Assembly (NCBI GenBank): GCA_045222795.1
Contig: JBGUZF010000096.1
Span: 1 to 42,656, forward strand
Length of the DNA stretch: 42,656 nucleotides
Direction: 5' to 3'
Source of the DNA: Colimorpha sp045222795
GTDB taxonomy: Bacteria > Bacteroidota > Bacteroidia > Bacteroidales > P3
Below the pieces are notes generated by a model. It was not told where the DNA came from and made no database searches. It worked only from the letters and a program-made list of their open reading frames with translations. Every line of letters begins with the position of its first letter. Position 1 is the stretch's first letter. Of the stretch, positions 9,683 through 16,589 are shown in pieces. A program made the position numbers and the translations under genes.

Positions 9683-10678
9683 ATGATTATTAAAATCAAC
9701 TCAAATTATCATTTTTCGGTATCATCCATACGATACCTTCCTAGTGGTGAATTACATATTACCATCGCTGCCAATTGCGAATCTGAAGATAATCGATATG
9801 AGTTCACAGCAGATTTAGGCAGTGGTGAAGCTAAAGAACTCTCGATGATCAGTTTGTTGGATTACGTTTACAAATATGTAGAGAATAGTAATCTTAAAGA
9901 AAAGACCAAAAACTCATACATGCATATGAGCAGTCATCTTTCGAAATATGGAGATTGTCCCCTTGACAAGATAACGACTTCCTACCTGCAAGGATTTGTC
10001 AATTATCTACAATCCCAAGACATGACTCCAGGTACAGTACGCCTGTATTTTCAGAAGGTGGCTTGTGTATTGCATGATGCTTATAAGAACGAACTATTTG
10101 ACGACCGCATACTGCAACGGGTGAAACGCCCAAAACGGGAACAGGAGAAGCGGTGTTTTCTGTCAGAGACGGAACTGAAGAAACTAACCAAACACAAATT
10201 GTCTGACAAGTACAACAACATACAAAACATGTTCCTGTTTTCTTGTATGACTGGACTTCGCTACGGCGATGTGCAAGGATTGCGGTGGAAGGATGTGAAG
10301 CGCAGCGGCAAGCATCTGCAACTGGAGTTCCACCAACAGAAGACCGACACATACGAAAAAATTCCATTATGCGCAGAAGCAGAATCCTTATTACGAAGCT
10401 TAAAACGCAGAGGTGAGCATGTATTTATGGAAGAAACGAACCAACGCACAAACACTGTGCTTAAGAAGTGGTGTAAAGAAGCCAGAGTACAGAAACCCGT
10501 CTCCTTCCACAGTGCCCGCCACACCTTCTGTGTATTATTATTGACAAAAGACGTTCCAATTTACACTGTGCAGCAGTTGATGTGCCACTCCGACATAAAT
10601 TCCACTAACATCTATGCAGATTTACTCAACAAAACCAAGGCCAAAGCCGTGAGGAAACTGCCGACATTCACAAGTTAA
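9683..10678 (+). CDS. Tyrosine recombinase/integrase, 331 aa
   Basis: This is a site-specific tyrosine recombinase. Residues about 60-140 form a SAM-like N-terminal DNA-binding domain and 155-325 the catalytic domain. The catalytic set is visible: R193 in TGLRYGD, a lysine in QQKTD near residue 225, H276 and R279 in HSARHTF, H302 in LMCHSDI, and the nucleophile Y311 in NIYADLL. The usual LGH is MCH here. The start is the ATG at 9683, downstream of a clear -7 box. It is followed within 60 bases by the first orphan RHS tip. Its last 62 codons match the remnant at 13660-13848 almost residue for residue, which suggests this integrase type repeats along the island. Whether it moves the toxin cassettes is inference. 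Confidence 0.92.
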   Translation: MIIKINSNYHFSVSSIRYLPSGELHITIAANCESEDNRYEFTADLGSGEAKELSMISLLDYVYKYVENSNLKEKTKNSYMHMSSHLSKYGDCPLDKITTSYLQGFVNYLQSQDMTPGTVRLYFQKVACVLHDAYKNELFDDRILQRVKRPKREQEKRCFLSETELKKLTKHKLSDKYNNIQNMFLFSCMTGLRYGDVQGLRWKDVKRSGKHLQLEFHQQKTDTYEKIPLCAEAESLLRSLKRRGEHVFMEETNQRTNTVLKKWCKEARVQKPVSFHSARHTFCVLLLTKDVPIYTVQQLMCHSDINSTNIYADLLNKTKAKAVRKLPTFTS

Positions 10679-10714
10679 TATTTGATTGTATTTTCTGCAT
10701 TCAAAAAAAAATCG

Positions 10715-10722
10715 TACTTTTG
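10715..10722 (+). promoter_or_regulatory. -7 box for orphan RHS tip 1
   Basis: TACTTTTG fits TAnnTTTG and lies 13 bases before the ATG at 10736. It makes the in-frame TTG at 10682, which is upstream of the box, an unlikely start. A TTTG at 10681-10684 is a poorly spaced -33 candidate. Confidence 0.5.
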
Positions 10723-10735
10723 CAAAACTAAAACA

Positions 10736-11743
10736 ATGGTCGTGGAACTATTGTCGACATACCTGAACAATATTTTTTCATTAGGGCATATGATGAAAAA
10801 AGATGTTCTTTTTGATACTTTTAAGCAAAAAAAACATGTCGCGTATTGTTCGGAAGATGCTCATACACATGACAATTACACCATTTCAGCCTCATACTCT
10901 TTCAACGGGAAAGAGAAGGACTATGAATCAGGCTTCCACTACTACGGTGCGAGGTACTATTGGAGCGAACTCCTCACCGGCTGGTTGAGCGTCGACCCGA
11001 TGATTGATAAGTACCCGTCAATAAGTCCGTATGCTTATTGTGCGTTGAATCCCGTAAAGTTGGTGGATCCTGACGGCAACGATATTTCTACCCATACGGA
11101 CGAAGATGGTAACGTAATTAAAGTATATAATGATGGTGACAACAGAGTTTTTAAACATAATGGTGATAGAGAATATACAAAAAAAGAGCTTCAGGATAAA
11201 TATAGTTCATCAAATACATCGGCAGGAGGCCAATTAATGGGAGAAACTGCGTATTGGGATGAATTCATGTCGCACAATAGTCAAACAGGAACACCACAAG
11301 AAGCCATGGGCCGTATTCGCTTTGGGGAAACTTGGGATGGTATTATTGATGACTATAATAAGCAGAGCCGCCTACTTGGTTTAGAGGCTACAGCATTATT
11401 GTCGTTACCTAATGGAAGATTTGATATAAAAAATAACCGAACGCTTGCACCAGATGGGACCCATACTGGAAAACTATTAAATGGCAAGTATGCGAGTGCT
11501 GAGAGTGCAGGAAATTACCTGGCTGGAATGAATGGAGCCTCTGGAACAACTATTTTAGGTATACCTGTATCGAGAGATGTTTATATGTTTATGGCAGGTG
11601 CACTTCATTCTTCACAAAATGGTTCAGCCGTAACTAATAAATACAAGGGTGAAATACCATATGCTGGCCGCAGAATTGACGCTGGATTTCAAAACGGAAG
11701 AAAGAACCTTCAATTCCCAATCGTTAGACCATTGATGTTTTAA
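10736..11743 (+). CDS. Orphan RHS tip 1: RHS core plus unassigned C-terminal toxin-like domain
   Basis: The protein has 335 residues from the ATG at 10736; ATGs at 10790 and 10793 are possible alternatives. Residues 56-116 are the RHS-repeat-associated core (FNGKEKDYESGFHYYGARYY, then SVDPM, DKYPSISPYAYC, NPVKLVDPDG). This normally sits at the end of a large RHS protein just before the toxin. All upstream RHS repeats are missing. Residues 117-335 are a variable domain rich in polar residues with features such as GRFDIKNN, NGKYASAESAGNYLAGMN and a basic end. I do not recognise the family with confidence; a Tox-44-like nuclease is only a weak possibility. No signal peptide is seen, so it may be a silent donor tip. 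The lipoprotein gene 20 bases downstream is the candidate immunity gene. Confidence 0.8.
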   Translation: MVVELLSTYLNNIFSLGHMMKKDVLFDTFKQKKHVAYCSEDAHTHDNYTISASYSFNGKEKDYESGFHYYGARYYWSELLTGWLSVDPMIDKYPSISPYAYCALNPVKLVDPDGNDISTHTDEDGNVIKVYNDGDNRVFKHNGDREYTKKELQDKYSSSNTSAGGQLMGETAYWDEFMSHNSQTGTPQEAMGRIRFGETWDGIIDDYNKQSRLLGLEATALLSLPNGRFDIKNNRTLAPDGTHTGKLLNGKYASAESAGNYLAGMNGASGTTILGIPVSRDVYMFMAGALHSSQNGSAVTNKYKGEIPYAGRRIDAGFQNGRKNLQFPIVRPLMF

Positions 11744-11763
11744 TTTCATTAATAATATCAACA

Positions 11764-12171
11764 ATGAGAAAAGGTAAGTGGCTATTCTTTATCGCAATAC
11801 CGATGTTCTGCTTTTTTCTATCATGCAACCGAGTTTTAGGAGAGAGAAGGATTGTGTCTGTTAGAAATGATACTGGGGGGTATACTATTATTTACTTGAA
11901 AACAAACTATGACATTGCTGTTATTTCTGAATCTCCGTCAATGAAAGTTGAGGCATTGTATAATGAAAAAGAAACTGCACATTCAGACCAACCTTATTTT
12001 TTATACAAAGACATTCAAGACACGCTATTTATTGTATGGTTTAGCACTAATCCAACAGCGTTAGCCCCCCTTAAAACAGATGCCTGTATCTATTATATCT
12101 GGGGTGGAGACTTCAGATATGAAACCGAAGATAAATATAAGAATGACGGGTTTGAAAAATTTCCAGATTAG
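11764..12171 (+). CDS. Small lipoprotein, candidate immunity protein for tip 1
   Basis: The protein has 135 residues with a basic, hydrophobic signal and lipobox FFLSC (C21). The mature part is about 114 residues of mixed beta-rich character with no family I recognise. It follows tip 1 after 20 bases on the same strand, the usual position of an immunity gene in polymorphic toxin cassettes. Membrane anchoring would fit neutralisation of a toxin arriving in the periplasm. The immunity role is inferred from position only. Confidence 0.65.
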   Translation: MRKGKWLFFIAIPMFCFFLSCNRVLGERRIVSVRNDTGGYTIIYLKTNYDIAVISESPSMKVEALYNEKETAHSDQPYFLYKDIQDTLFIVWFSTNPTALAPLKTDACIYYIWGGDFRYETEDKYKNDGFEKFPD

Positions 12172-12283
12172 TTTCACATATATCAAAATCCAACACGAAG
12201 AAAAGTCTAAAAAATTAAAATGAAAGGCAGTACTTATTGCGCAAAAAATACATACAACAATCTCGCTTGACATCATTTCGAAA

Positions 12284-13102
12284 ATGTGTCTCACTCGCCC
12301 AGATTCCAACGGGAAAGAGAAGGACTATGAGAGCGGCTTCCATTACTACGGGGCGAGGTACTATTGGAGCGAACTTTTGACCAGCTGGCTGAGCGTCGAC
12401 CCCATGGCCGATAAGTACCCCAGTATTTCGCCGTATGCCTACTGTGCCTGGAATCCAATAAAGTTGGTTGATCCAGATGGAAAAGATCCAATTTATGGAA
12501 TGATTTGGTTCAATCTTCGAAAGATTGGTGATGATGGACAAACAAATGGTAAAGCATATTTCGTAACAGGAGGTAAAAAAATAAGTGTTCTATTCTCCCA
12601 TATACGTGGACGAACATATTCTGGCTCATTAATGCCCTCTGAAAATGTTTTTAGCGTACCGACAGGTGAAATCGCAAAAGATGTTCAAGCGACAATTGAA
12701 ATGGTCAAACAGAGCGGAGATAGCCCAGATTCTCAAGTTGAATTTGGAGCACATGCGATAAGAGGTGCCCGGAATGCAATAATATGGGATCCAGGAGAAC
12801 CCATGAGAAGTGAGGAAAATGGCACAAGAAGATGGTCAATTAAACCTTTTGTAAAAAACGGAAAACCAATAGGAGGCAATCCCGCTGATGTAGAATTTGT
12901 ATGGCATGTTCAACCGACATCTTCAAAACCATCTGCGGCAGATTTGGACGCAGTTTTTGATCAAACACATAACAGAGATATGAAAAATTCCACATGGTTT
13001 GTTGTGGGTGCCCAAGACAATAAGGTATCATTTCTAAGCGGACTAGGCAAGCGTCACACAATTGACATGACCGATTTTCAAAGAATGAGTCGTCAACAAT
13101 AA
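12284..13102 (+). CDS. Orphan RHS tip 2: RHS core plus JAB-like toxin domain
   Basis: The protein has 272 residues. Residues 8-66 are the same RHS-associated core as in tip 1 (NGKEKDYESGFHYYGARYYW through PIKLVDPDG), beginning almost at the start codon. The remainder resembles the JAB-like toxin 1 family of RHS tips: the entry segment IGDDGQTNGKAYFV (81-94), a candidate metal-site glutamate E153, then WHVQP with H208 and PSAAD with S217 and D220. A canonical JAMM metalloprotease site reads HxHP...SxxD. Here the second histidine is Q210 and the spacing is one residue short, so the active site may be altered or inactive. No signal peptide or upstream RHS barrel is encoded, so it may act as a reserve tip. 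Confidence 0.78.
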   Translation: MCLTRPDSNGKEKDYESGFHYYGARYYWSELLTSWLSVDPMADKYPSISPYAYCAWNPIKLVDPDGKDPIYGMIWFNLRKIGDDGQTNGKAYFVTGGKKISVLFSHIRGRTYSGSLMPSENVFSVPTGEIAKDVQATIEMVKQSGDSPDSQVEFGAHAIRGARNAIIWDPGEPMRSEENGTRRWSIKPFVKNGKPIGGNPADVEFVWHVQPTSSKPSAADLDAVFDQTHNRDMKNSTWFVVGAQDNKVSFLSGLGKRHTIDMTDFQRMSRQQ

Positions 13103-13112
13103 ATTAGTGGTT

Positions 13113-13682
13113 ATGAAAAAAAGTATATTGATATCTTTGTTTTTATTCTTGACGTACAACCATTTAGGAGCACAGTGCGAATGGTGGTCGGATATATATG
13201 ACGGGATTATTTTTTCAAAGATGCAAAAAAAGGAATTGCGTCTTGTTGAAAGGTTAAAAAGAGATACAATTTATACTATTTGGTTCAATGCGACCGTACA
13301 CGAATCAAGCAAAGTTTCTCCCCATATTTTATGGTACCATAAAGGAGACTCCATTATAGCTTATAAGATAATGCCCTACTATAAAAAACGATACATTATT
13401 ATAGACACGTCCTCAATAATGTGTATAAATAATCTTCAACATTTTGAATGTTTTGATAAAGATGGTTGGGATTTGTTAATATTGTATTCTAATGGGAAAA
13501 GAATTAAAAGTACTATTTTAAACCAAGAATGCATACTAAATAATCATGCCGAAGATGAATTGGAAAAGAATCTTCAACATGACATTGCAATATTAAGAGA
13601 TTATATACCCGGATGGATTAGTCATATTCCCACAACACAGTCTCGGAAAAGCATTACATCAGAAACCCGTATCGTTCCATAG
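13113..13682 (+). CDS. Exported protein, candidate immunity gene for tip 2, 3' end rearranged
   Basis: From the ATG at 13113 (a GTG at 13107 is in frame) the product has 189 residues with a signal peptide ending near GAQC. The mature part has aromatic, lysine-rich stretches and no recognised family. It lies 10 bases after tip 2, where an immunity gene is expected. Its last codons (about 13633-13682) run out of frame into sequence whose other frame encodes the integrase remnant. The natural C-terminus has therefore been replaced at a recombination junction. Function after that change is uncertain. Confidence 0.55.
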   Translation: MKKSILISLFLFLTYNHLGAQCEWWSDIYDGIIFSKMQKKELRLVERLKRDTIYTIWFNATVHESSKVSPHILWYHKGDSIIAYKIMPYYKKRYIIIDTSSIMCINNLQHFECFDKDGWDLLILYSNGKRIKSTILNQECILNNHAEDELEKNLQHDIAILRDYIPGWISHIPTTQSRKSITSETRIVP

Positions 13683-13848
13683 CGCACGACATACTTTTTG
13701 CGTGTTGTTGTTGACAAAAGATGTCCCCATCTACACCGTTCAGCAACTCATGTGCCACTCTGACATCAACACCACCAAAGTATATGCCGACCTGCTGAAC
13801 AAGACCAAGTCCAAAGCGGTAAGGAAGATGCCATATATTTTGGCCTAA
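13660..13848 (+). pseudogene. 3' remnant of a second tyrosine recombinase
   Basis: In this frame 62 codons end at TAA 13846-13848 and read QKPVSFHSARHTF, then LLLTKDVPIYTVQQLMCHSD, then KVYADLLNKTK. These carry the HxxR, H and Tyr positions of the recombinase active site. They match the C-terminal end of the integrase at 9683-10678 closely in protein but differ at many silent bases. The R-box and N-terminal domain are absent; similarity may extend a little upstream (from about 13634) with a small deletion. The stop overlaps the antiporter stop codon (TAG on the other strand at 13845-13847). Confidence 0.85.
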
Positions 13849-16103
13849 ATCTCCACCATCTTCTTTTCGAAGCCGGTGAGGGTGAGTTCGTCGGGGGAGA
13901 CGAACCAGAGGAGGTCGTCGTGCTGGAAGACGGTGTGGCGGTCGGGGTTGACGATGCGCTGGCCGCCGCGCTCGATGGCGATGACCATAGCATGGTGCTT
14001 GACGGCGAGGGCCGAGGTGCCGATAGGCAGTCCGCAGAGGGGGCCGCCGGCCTCGACATGATAGCGGTACATGTGCATCTCGTGGTCGGAATGGTCGTGG
14101 ACAAGCATGTCGGCTTCTTTCTCGATGTCAGCGCGGATGGCGCTGACCTGGTCTTCGGTGCCTATGACGGTGAGCACGTCGGCGGGCATGAGTATCTGGT
14201 CTTTGCCGGGCATGTCGATGATCTTCTCGCCGCGCTCGATGGTGACGATATTGGCGCCATAGCGTTCTCGCACCTGGTTCTCGGCGAGGGTCTTGCCCGC
14301 CAAGGGCGAACTGGGGGTGAGGCGCAGGCGTTCCATGGCGAACTCGTTCTCCATGCCCTTGGGGATATGGAAGGAGGCCTGTGCCTGACGCGAGTTGAAG
14401 TTCTTGGTGAAGCTCTCCTCGATGCGGCTGTAGAAGCCGTCGGCGCGGCGTGAGAAGAGGACCACGGCGACGACGATGATGGCGAGGACGAGGAGGAAGC
14501 CCACGGCGACGTCGACATAGCCGGCGATGACAGCGCCCACGGCGAAGAGGGCCACGAAGTAGCGCAGCACAAAGAGGGGTATGATGACGGCCTGGGAGAA
14601 GCGGTAGGTGTCGAAGAGCTCGCGGATTTTCTTGCGGCTGACGTTCTTGACGGACACGGCCCAGAGGAAGGGGGCCATGAGGACCAGCGTGCCGGCGAGG
14701 CCTATGAGGCGGCTCCATATCTGCGGAATGCCTATATCGCCGAAGATGCGGTCGAGGAAAGGACGCAGCAGGCCCAGCGAGAGGAGCACAATGGCGGCGA
14801 GGATGACGCTGTGGAGCAGGATGCCGGTGAGCTGCTTGCGGATGAAGAGCGGCAGGGCGGCACGGTCGGTGTCGTCGCCGAGGGCGTGCTCGCTATAGTG
14901 GACGAGGTGTTTCTTGACCTTGTCGGAGAGGCGCGGCTCGAGCCAGTTATAGAAGGGCGTGGCGCCCTTGATCATGTAGGGGGTGACGAAGGTGGTGAGG
15001 ATGGAGACGGAGACGATGATGGGGTAGAGGTTGGAGTCGATGACGCCGTAACTCAATCCCAAGCCCGCGATGATGAAGGAGAACTCACCGATCTGGCAGA
15101 AGCAGAAGCCGCTCTGCACAGCGGTCTTGAGGGGTTTGCCGCTGAGGAGTACACCTGTGGTGGCGGCCAGCGACTTGAAGATGATGATGCTGGCGGCGAT
15201 GATGAGCACCGTGAGCCAGTGCTGGCCGAGGACGGCGGGCTGGATGAGCATACCCACGGAGACGAAGAAGACGGCGCTGAAGAGGTTCTTCAGGGGGGTG
15301 ATGAGGCGGTGGATGACGTCGGCCTCGATGGTCTCGGCGAGGATGGCACCCATAACGAAGGCACCGAGGGCTGTGGAGAAACCCGCCTTGGCGGCGAGCA
15401 CCACCATAGCGAAGCAGAGGCCTACGGCCACAAGGAGCAGCGTCTCCTCGGTCATGTATTTGCGCATCCAGCGCAGGAAGGTAGGTATGAGGTAGATGCC
15501 GAAGACGAACCAGACGATGAGGAAGAAGACCAACTTCACCATACTCATGGCCAGCTGGCCGCCGTCGAAAGTGCGGCTGACGGAGATGGTGGAGAGCACC
15601 ACGAGGAGGAGGACGGCGATGAGGTCCTCGACGACGAGGACGGCGGTGACGGTGGAGGTGTATTTCTGCTGCTTGAGCTTGAGGTCGTCGAAACTCTTGA
15701 TGATGATGGCCGTCGACGAGATGCTCATCATGCAGCCGAGGAAGATGCAGTCCATGGAGGAGAAGCCTATGAGGTGGCCCACGGTGTTGCCGATGAGGAA
15801 CATGATGGCCAGCTCGGTGAAGGCTGTGATGGCTCCCGTGGCGCCCACTTTCTTGAGCTTCTTGATGCTGAACTCGAGGCCGAGGGCGAACATGAGGAAG
15901 ACGATGCCGATGTCGCTCCACACGTGCACGTTGGAGGGGTCGGTGATTACAGGGAACCACTTGAAGTAGGGGCCTATGAAGAAGCCCGCGAGGATGTAGC
16001 CGAGCACGAGGGGCTGCTTGAGCCACTTGAAGATGACGGTGATTACGCCAGCGGTGACGAGAATCAGCGCCAGGTCCATGAATATTGAGGGGAGACTTTC
16101 CAT
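13845..16103 (-). CDS. CPA2-type cation/proton antiporter with two RCK_C domains, 752 aa
   Basis: A Kef/YbaL-like monovalent cation:proton antiporter of the inner membrane. Residues 1-385 form the exchanger domain with about 12 membrane segments, including MFALGLEFSI (71-80), the VVED acidic pair (E159, D160) and GFSTALGAFVMGAILAET (241-258). A further block of about four membrane helices (421-550) precedes two TrkA-C/RCK_C regulatory domains at about 592-665 and 676-750. Those domains usually bind a nucleotide or small ligand. The two-RCK_C layout is typical of larger Bacteroidetes members. The gene is GC-rich, unlike the adjoining island. Its start is 9 bases from a repeat bordering the four-helix-bundle gene, so its original upstream region may have been altered. 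Confidence 0.9.
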   Translation of the reverse strand: MESLPSIFMDLALILVTAGVITVIFKWLKQPLVLGYILAGFFIGPYFKWFPVITDPSNVHVWSDIGIVFLMFALGLEFSIKKLKKVGATGAITAFTELAIMFLIGNTVGHLIGFSSMDCIFLGCMMSISSTAIIIKSFDDLKLKQQKYTSTVTAVLVVEDLIAVLLLVVLSTISVSRTFDGGQLAMSMVKLVFFLIVWFVFGIYLIPTFLRWMRKYMTEETLLLVAVGLCFAMVVLAAKAGFSTALGAFVMGAILAETIEADVIHRLITPLKNLFSAVFFVSVGMLIQPAVLGQHWLTVLIIAASIIIFKSLAATTGVLLSGKPLKTAVQSGFCFCQIGEFSFIIAGLGLSYGVIDSNLYPIIVSVSILTTFVTPYMIKGATPFYNWLEPRLSDKVKKHLVHYSEHALGDDTDRAALPLFIRKQLTGILLHSVILAAIVLLSLGLLRPFLDRIFGDIGIPQIWSRLIGLAGTLVLMAPFLWAVSVKNVSRKKIRELFDTYRFSQAVIIPLFVLRYFVALFAVGAVIAGYVDVAVGFLLVLAIIVVAVVLFSRRADGFYSRIEESFTKNFNSRQAQASFHIPKGMENEFAMERLRLTPSSPLAGKTLAENQVRERYGANIVTIERGEKIIDMPGKDQILMPADVLTVIGTEDQVSAIRADIEKEADMLVHDHSDHEMHMYRYHVEAGGPLCGLPIGTSALAVKHHAMVIAIERGGQRIVNPDRHTVFQHDDLLWFVSPDELTLTGFEKKMVEI

Positions 16104-16112
16104 GATCTTTTG

Positions 16113-16148
16113 AGGAGTTAAGGAGTTAAGAAGTTAAGGAGTTAAGAC
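16113..16148. repeat. Left inverted repeat flanking the four-helix-bundle gene
   Basis: An array of near-identical 8-base units (GAGTTAAG, GAGTTAAG, AAGTTAAG, GAGTTAAG). It is an imperfect reverse complement of 16553-16589. The stop codon of the enclosed gene (TAA at 16142-16144) lies in the array. Confidence 0.85.
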
Positions 16149-16531
16149 AAATGTTCTGTATCGCAAACGGCTTTGTTTTCTGCAACGGAATTGCAGTATG
16201 CGTTGAGCAATTTGCTGGCCTCTTCTATTGAGTAACGCATTTCTTCGGTTGTGGTGTCGTCAATATAATGTAAATCGTGTGATAGGATAATGTAGTTGCG
16301 ACATTCCTCAAGGCTTCCCTGTGCTATATTGAAGAAGCGTAGCTTGTCCGGTTTTGACAGTTTTTTGTAGCCCTCTGCTATATTGGCTGTTATTGATGAT
16401 GCTGCCCGTCTGAATTGTGAGGTAAGACCAAACTTCTCGTCCGGTGGGAAATTGCGCGTACTTTGATACACAAGCAATACAAATTTATGTGCTTTCTGCC
16501 ATACAATCAAGTTCTCAAAACTAAAAGTCAT
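16142..16531 (-). CDS. Four-helix-bundle protein (S23 / 23S rRNA intervening-sequence family)
   Basis: 129 residues. The family pattern is clear: FENLIVWQKAHKF at the N-terminus, FPPDEKFGLTSQFRRAASSI (29-48), ANIAEGYKKLS, then SLEECRNYIILSHDL. Members form small helical bundles related to proteins encoded in 23S rRNA intervening sequences and to the Avd accessory protein of diversity-generating retroelements. Neither a retroelement nor rRNA is nearby. The molecular role of free-standing members is not established. The gene is enclosed by two inverted arrays of GAGTTAAG-like units and is AT-richer than its neighbours, so the unit looks inserted between the antiporter and the lipid kinase. Confidence 0.9.
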   Translation of the reverse strand: MTFSFENLIVWQKAHKFVLLVYQSTRNFPPDEKFGLTSQFRRAASSITANIAEGYKKLSKPDKLRFFNIAQGSLEECRNYIILSHDLHYIDDTTTEEMRYSIEEASKLLNAYCNSVAENKAVCDTEHLS

Positions 16532-16552
16532 ATCTGGTGTATTATAGCTATT

Positions 16553-16589
16553 GTCTTAACTTCTTTAACTCCTTAACTTCTTAACTCCT
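16553..16589. repeat. Right inverted repeat flanking the four-helix-bundle gene
   Basis: The array of units such as CTTAACTT and CCTTAACT is the imperfect reverse complement of 16113-16148. It supplies the final two codons and TAA stop (16581-16583) of the lipid kinase gene. Confidence 0.85.

Larger units (their letters stand above)
9590..13848. mobile_element. Integrase-linked island of orphan RHS-tip cassettes
   Basis: The segment holds a complete tyrosine recombinase, two orphan RHS tips with candidate immunity genes, and the decayed 3' end of a second integrase at the far side. It is visibly AT-richer than the GC-rich antiporter gene that begins immediately at 13845. The two integrase 3' ends encode nearly the same peptide but differ at many silent positions, so they are old paralogues rather than a fresh duplication. 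No clear att-site repeat was found, so exact ends are inferred; the left end may lie beyond the RHS operon. Confidence 0.55.

Noticed and set aside
10682..10735. TTG start for orphan RHS tip 1
   Set aside because: The TTG lies upstream of the -7 box at 10715-10722, so it would not be transcribed from that promoter.
10490..13848. The two integrase 3' ends as attachment-site direct repeats
   Set aside because: They differ at many silent positions across about 190 bases, which fits diverged paralogues rather than att sites or a recent target duplication.
14811..16088. Long open frame antisense to the antiporter (425 codons)
   Set aside because: It is an acidic, repetitive translation (runs of E, D, G, H) of the opposite strand of a well-conserved GC-rich gene; no promoter or family features.
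16142..16531. Avd protein of a diversity-generating retroelement
   Set aside because: No reverse transcriptase, template repeat or variable repeat lies nearby; the free-standing S23 family fits better.
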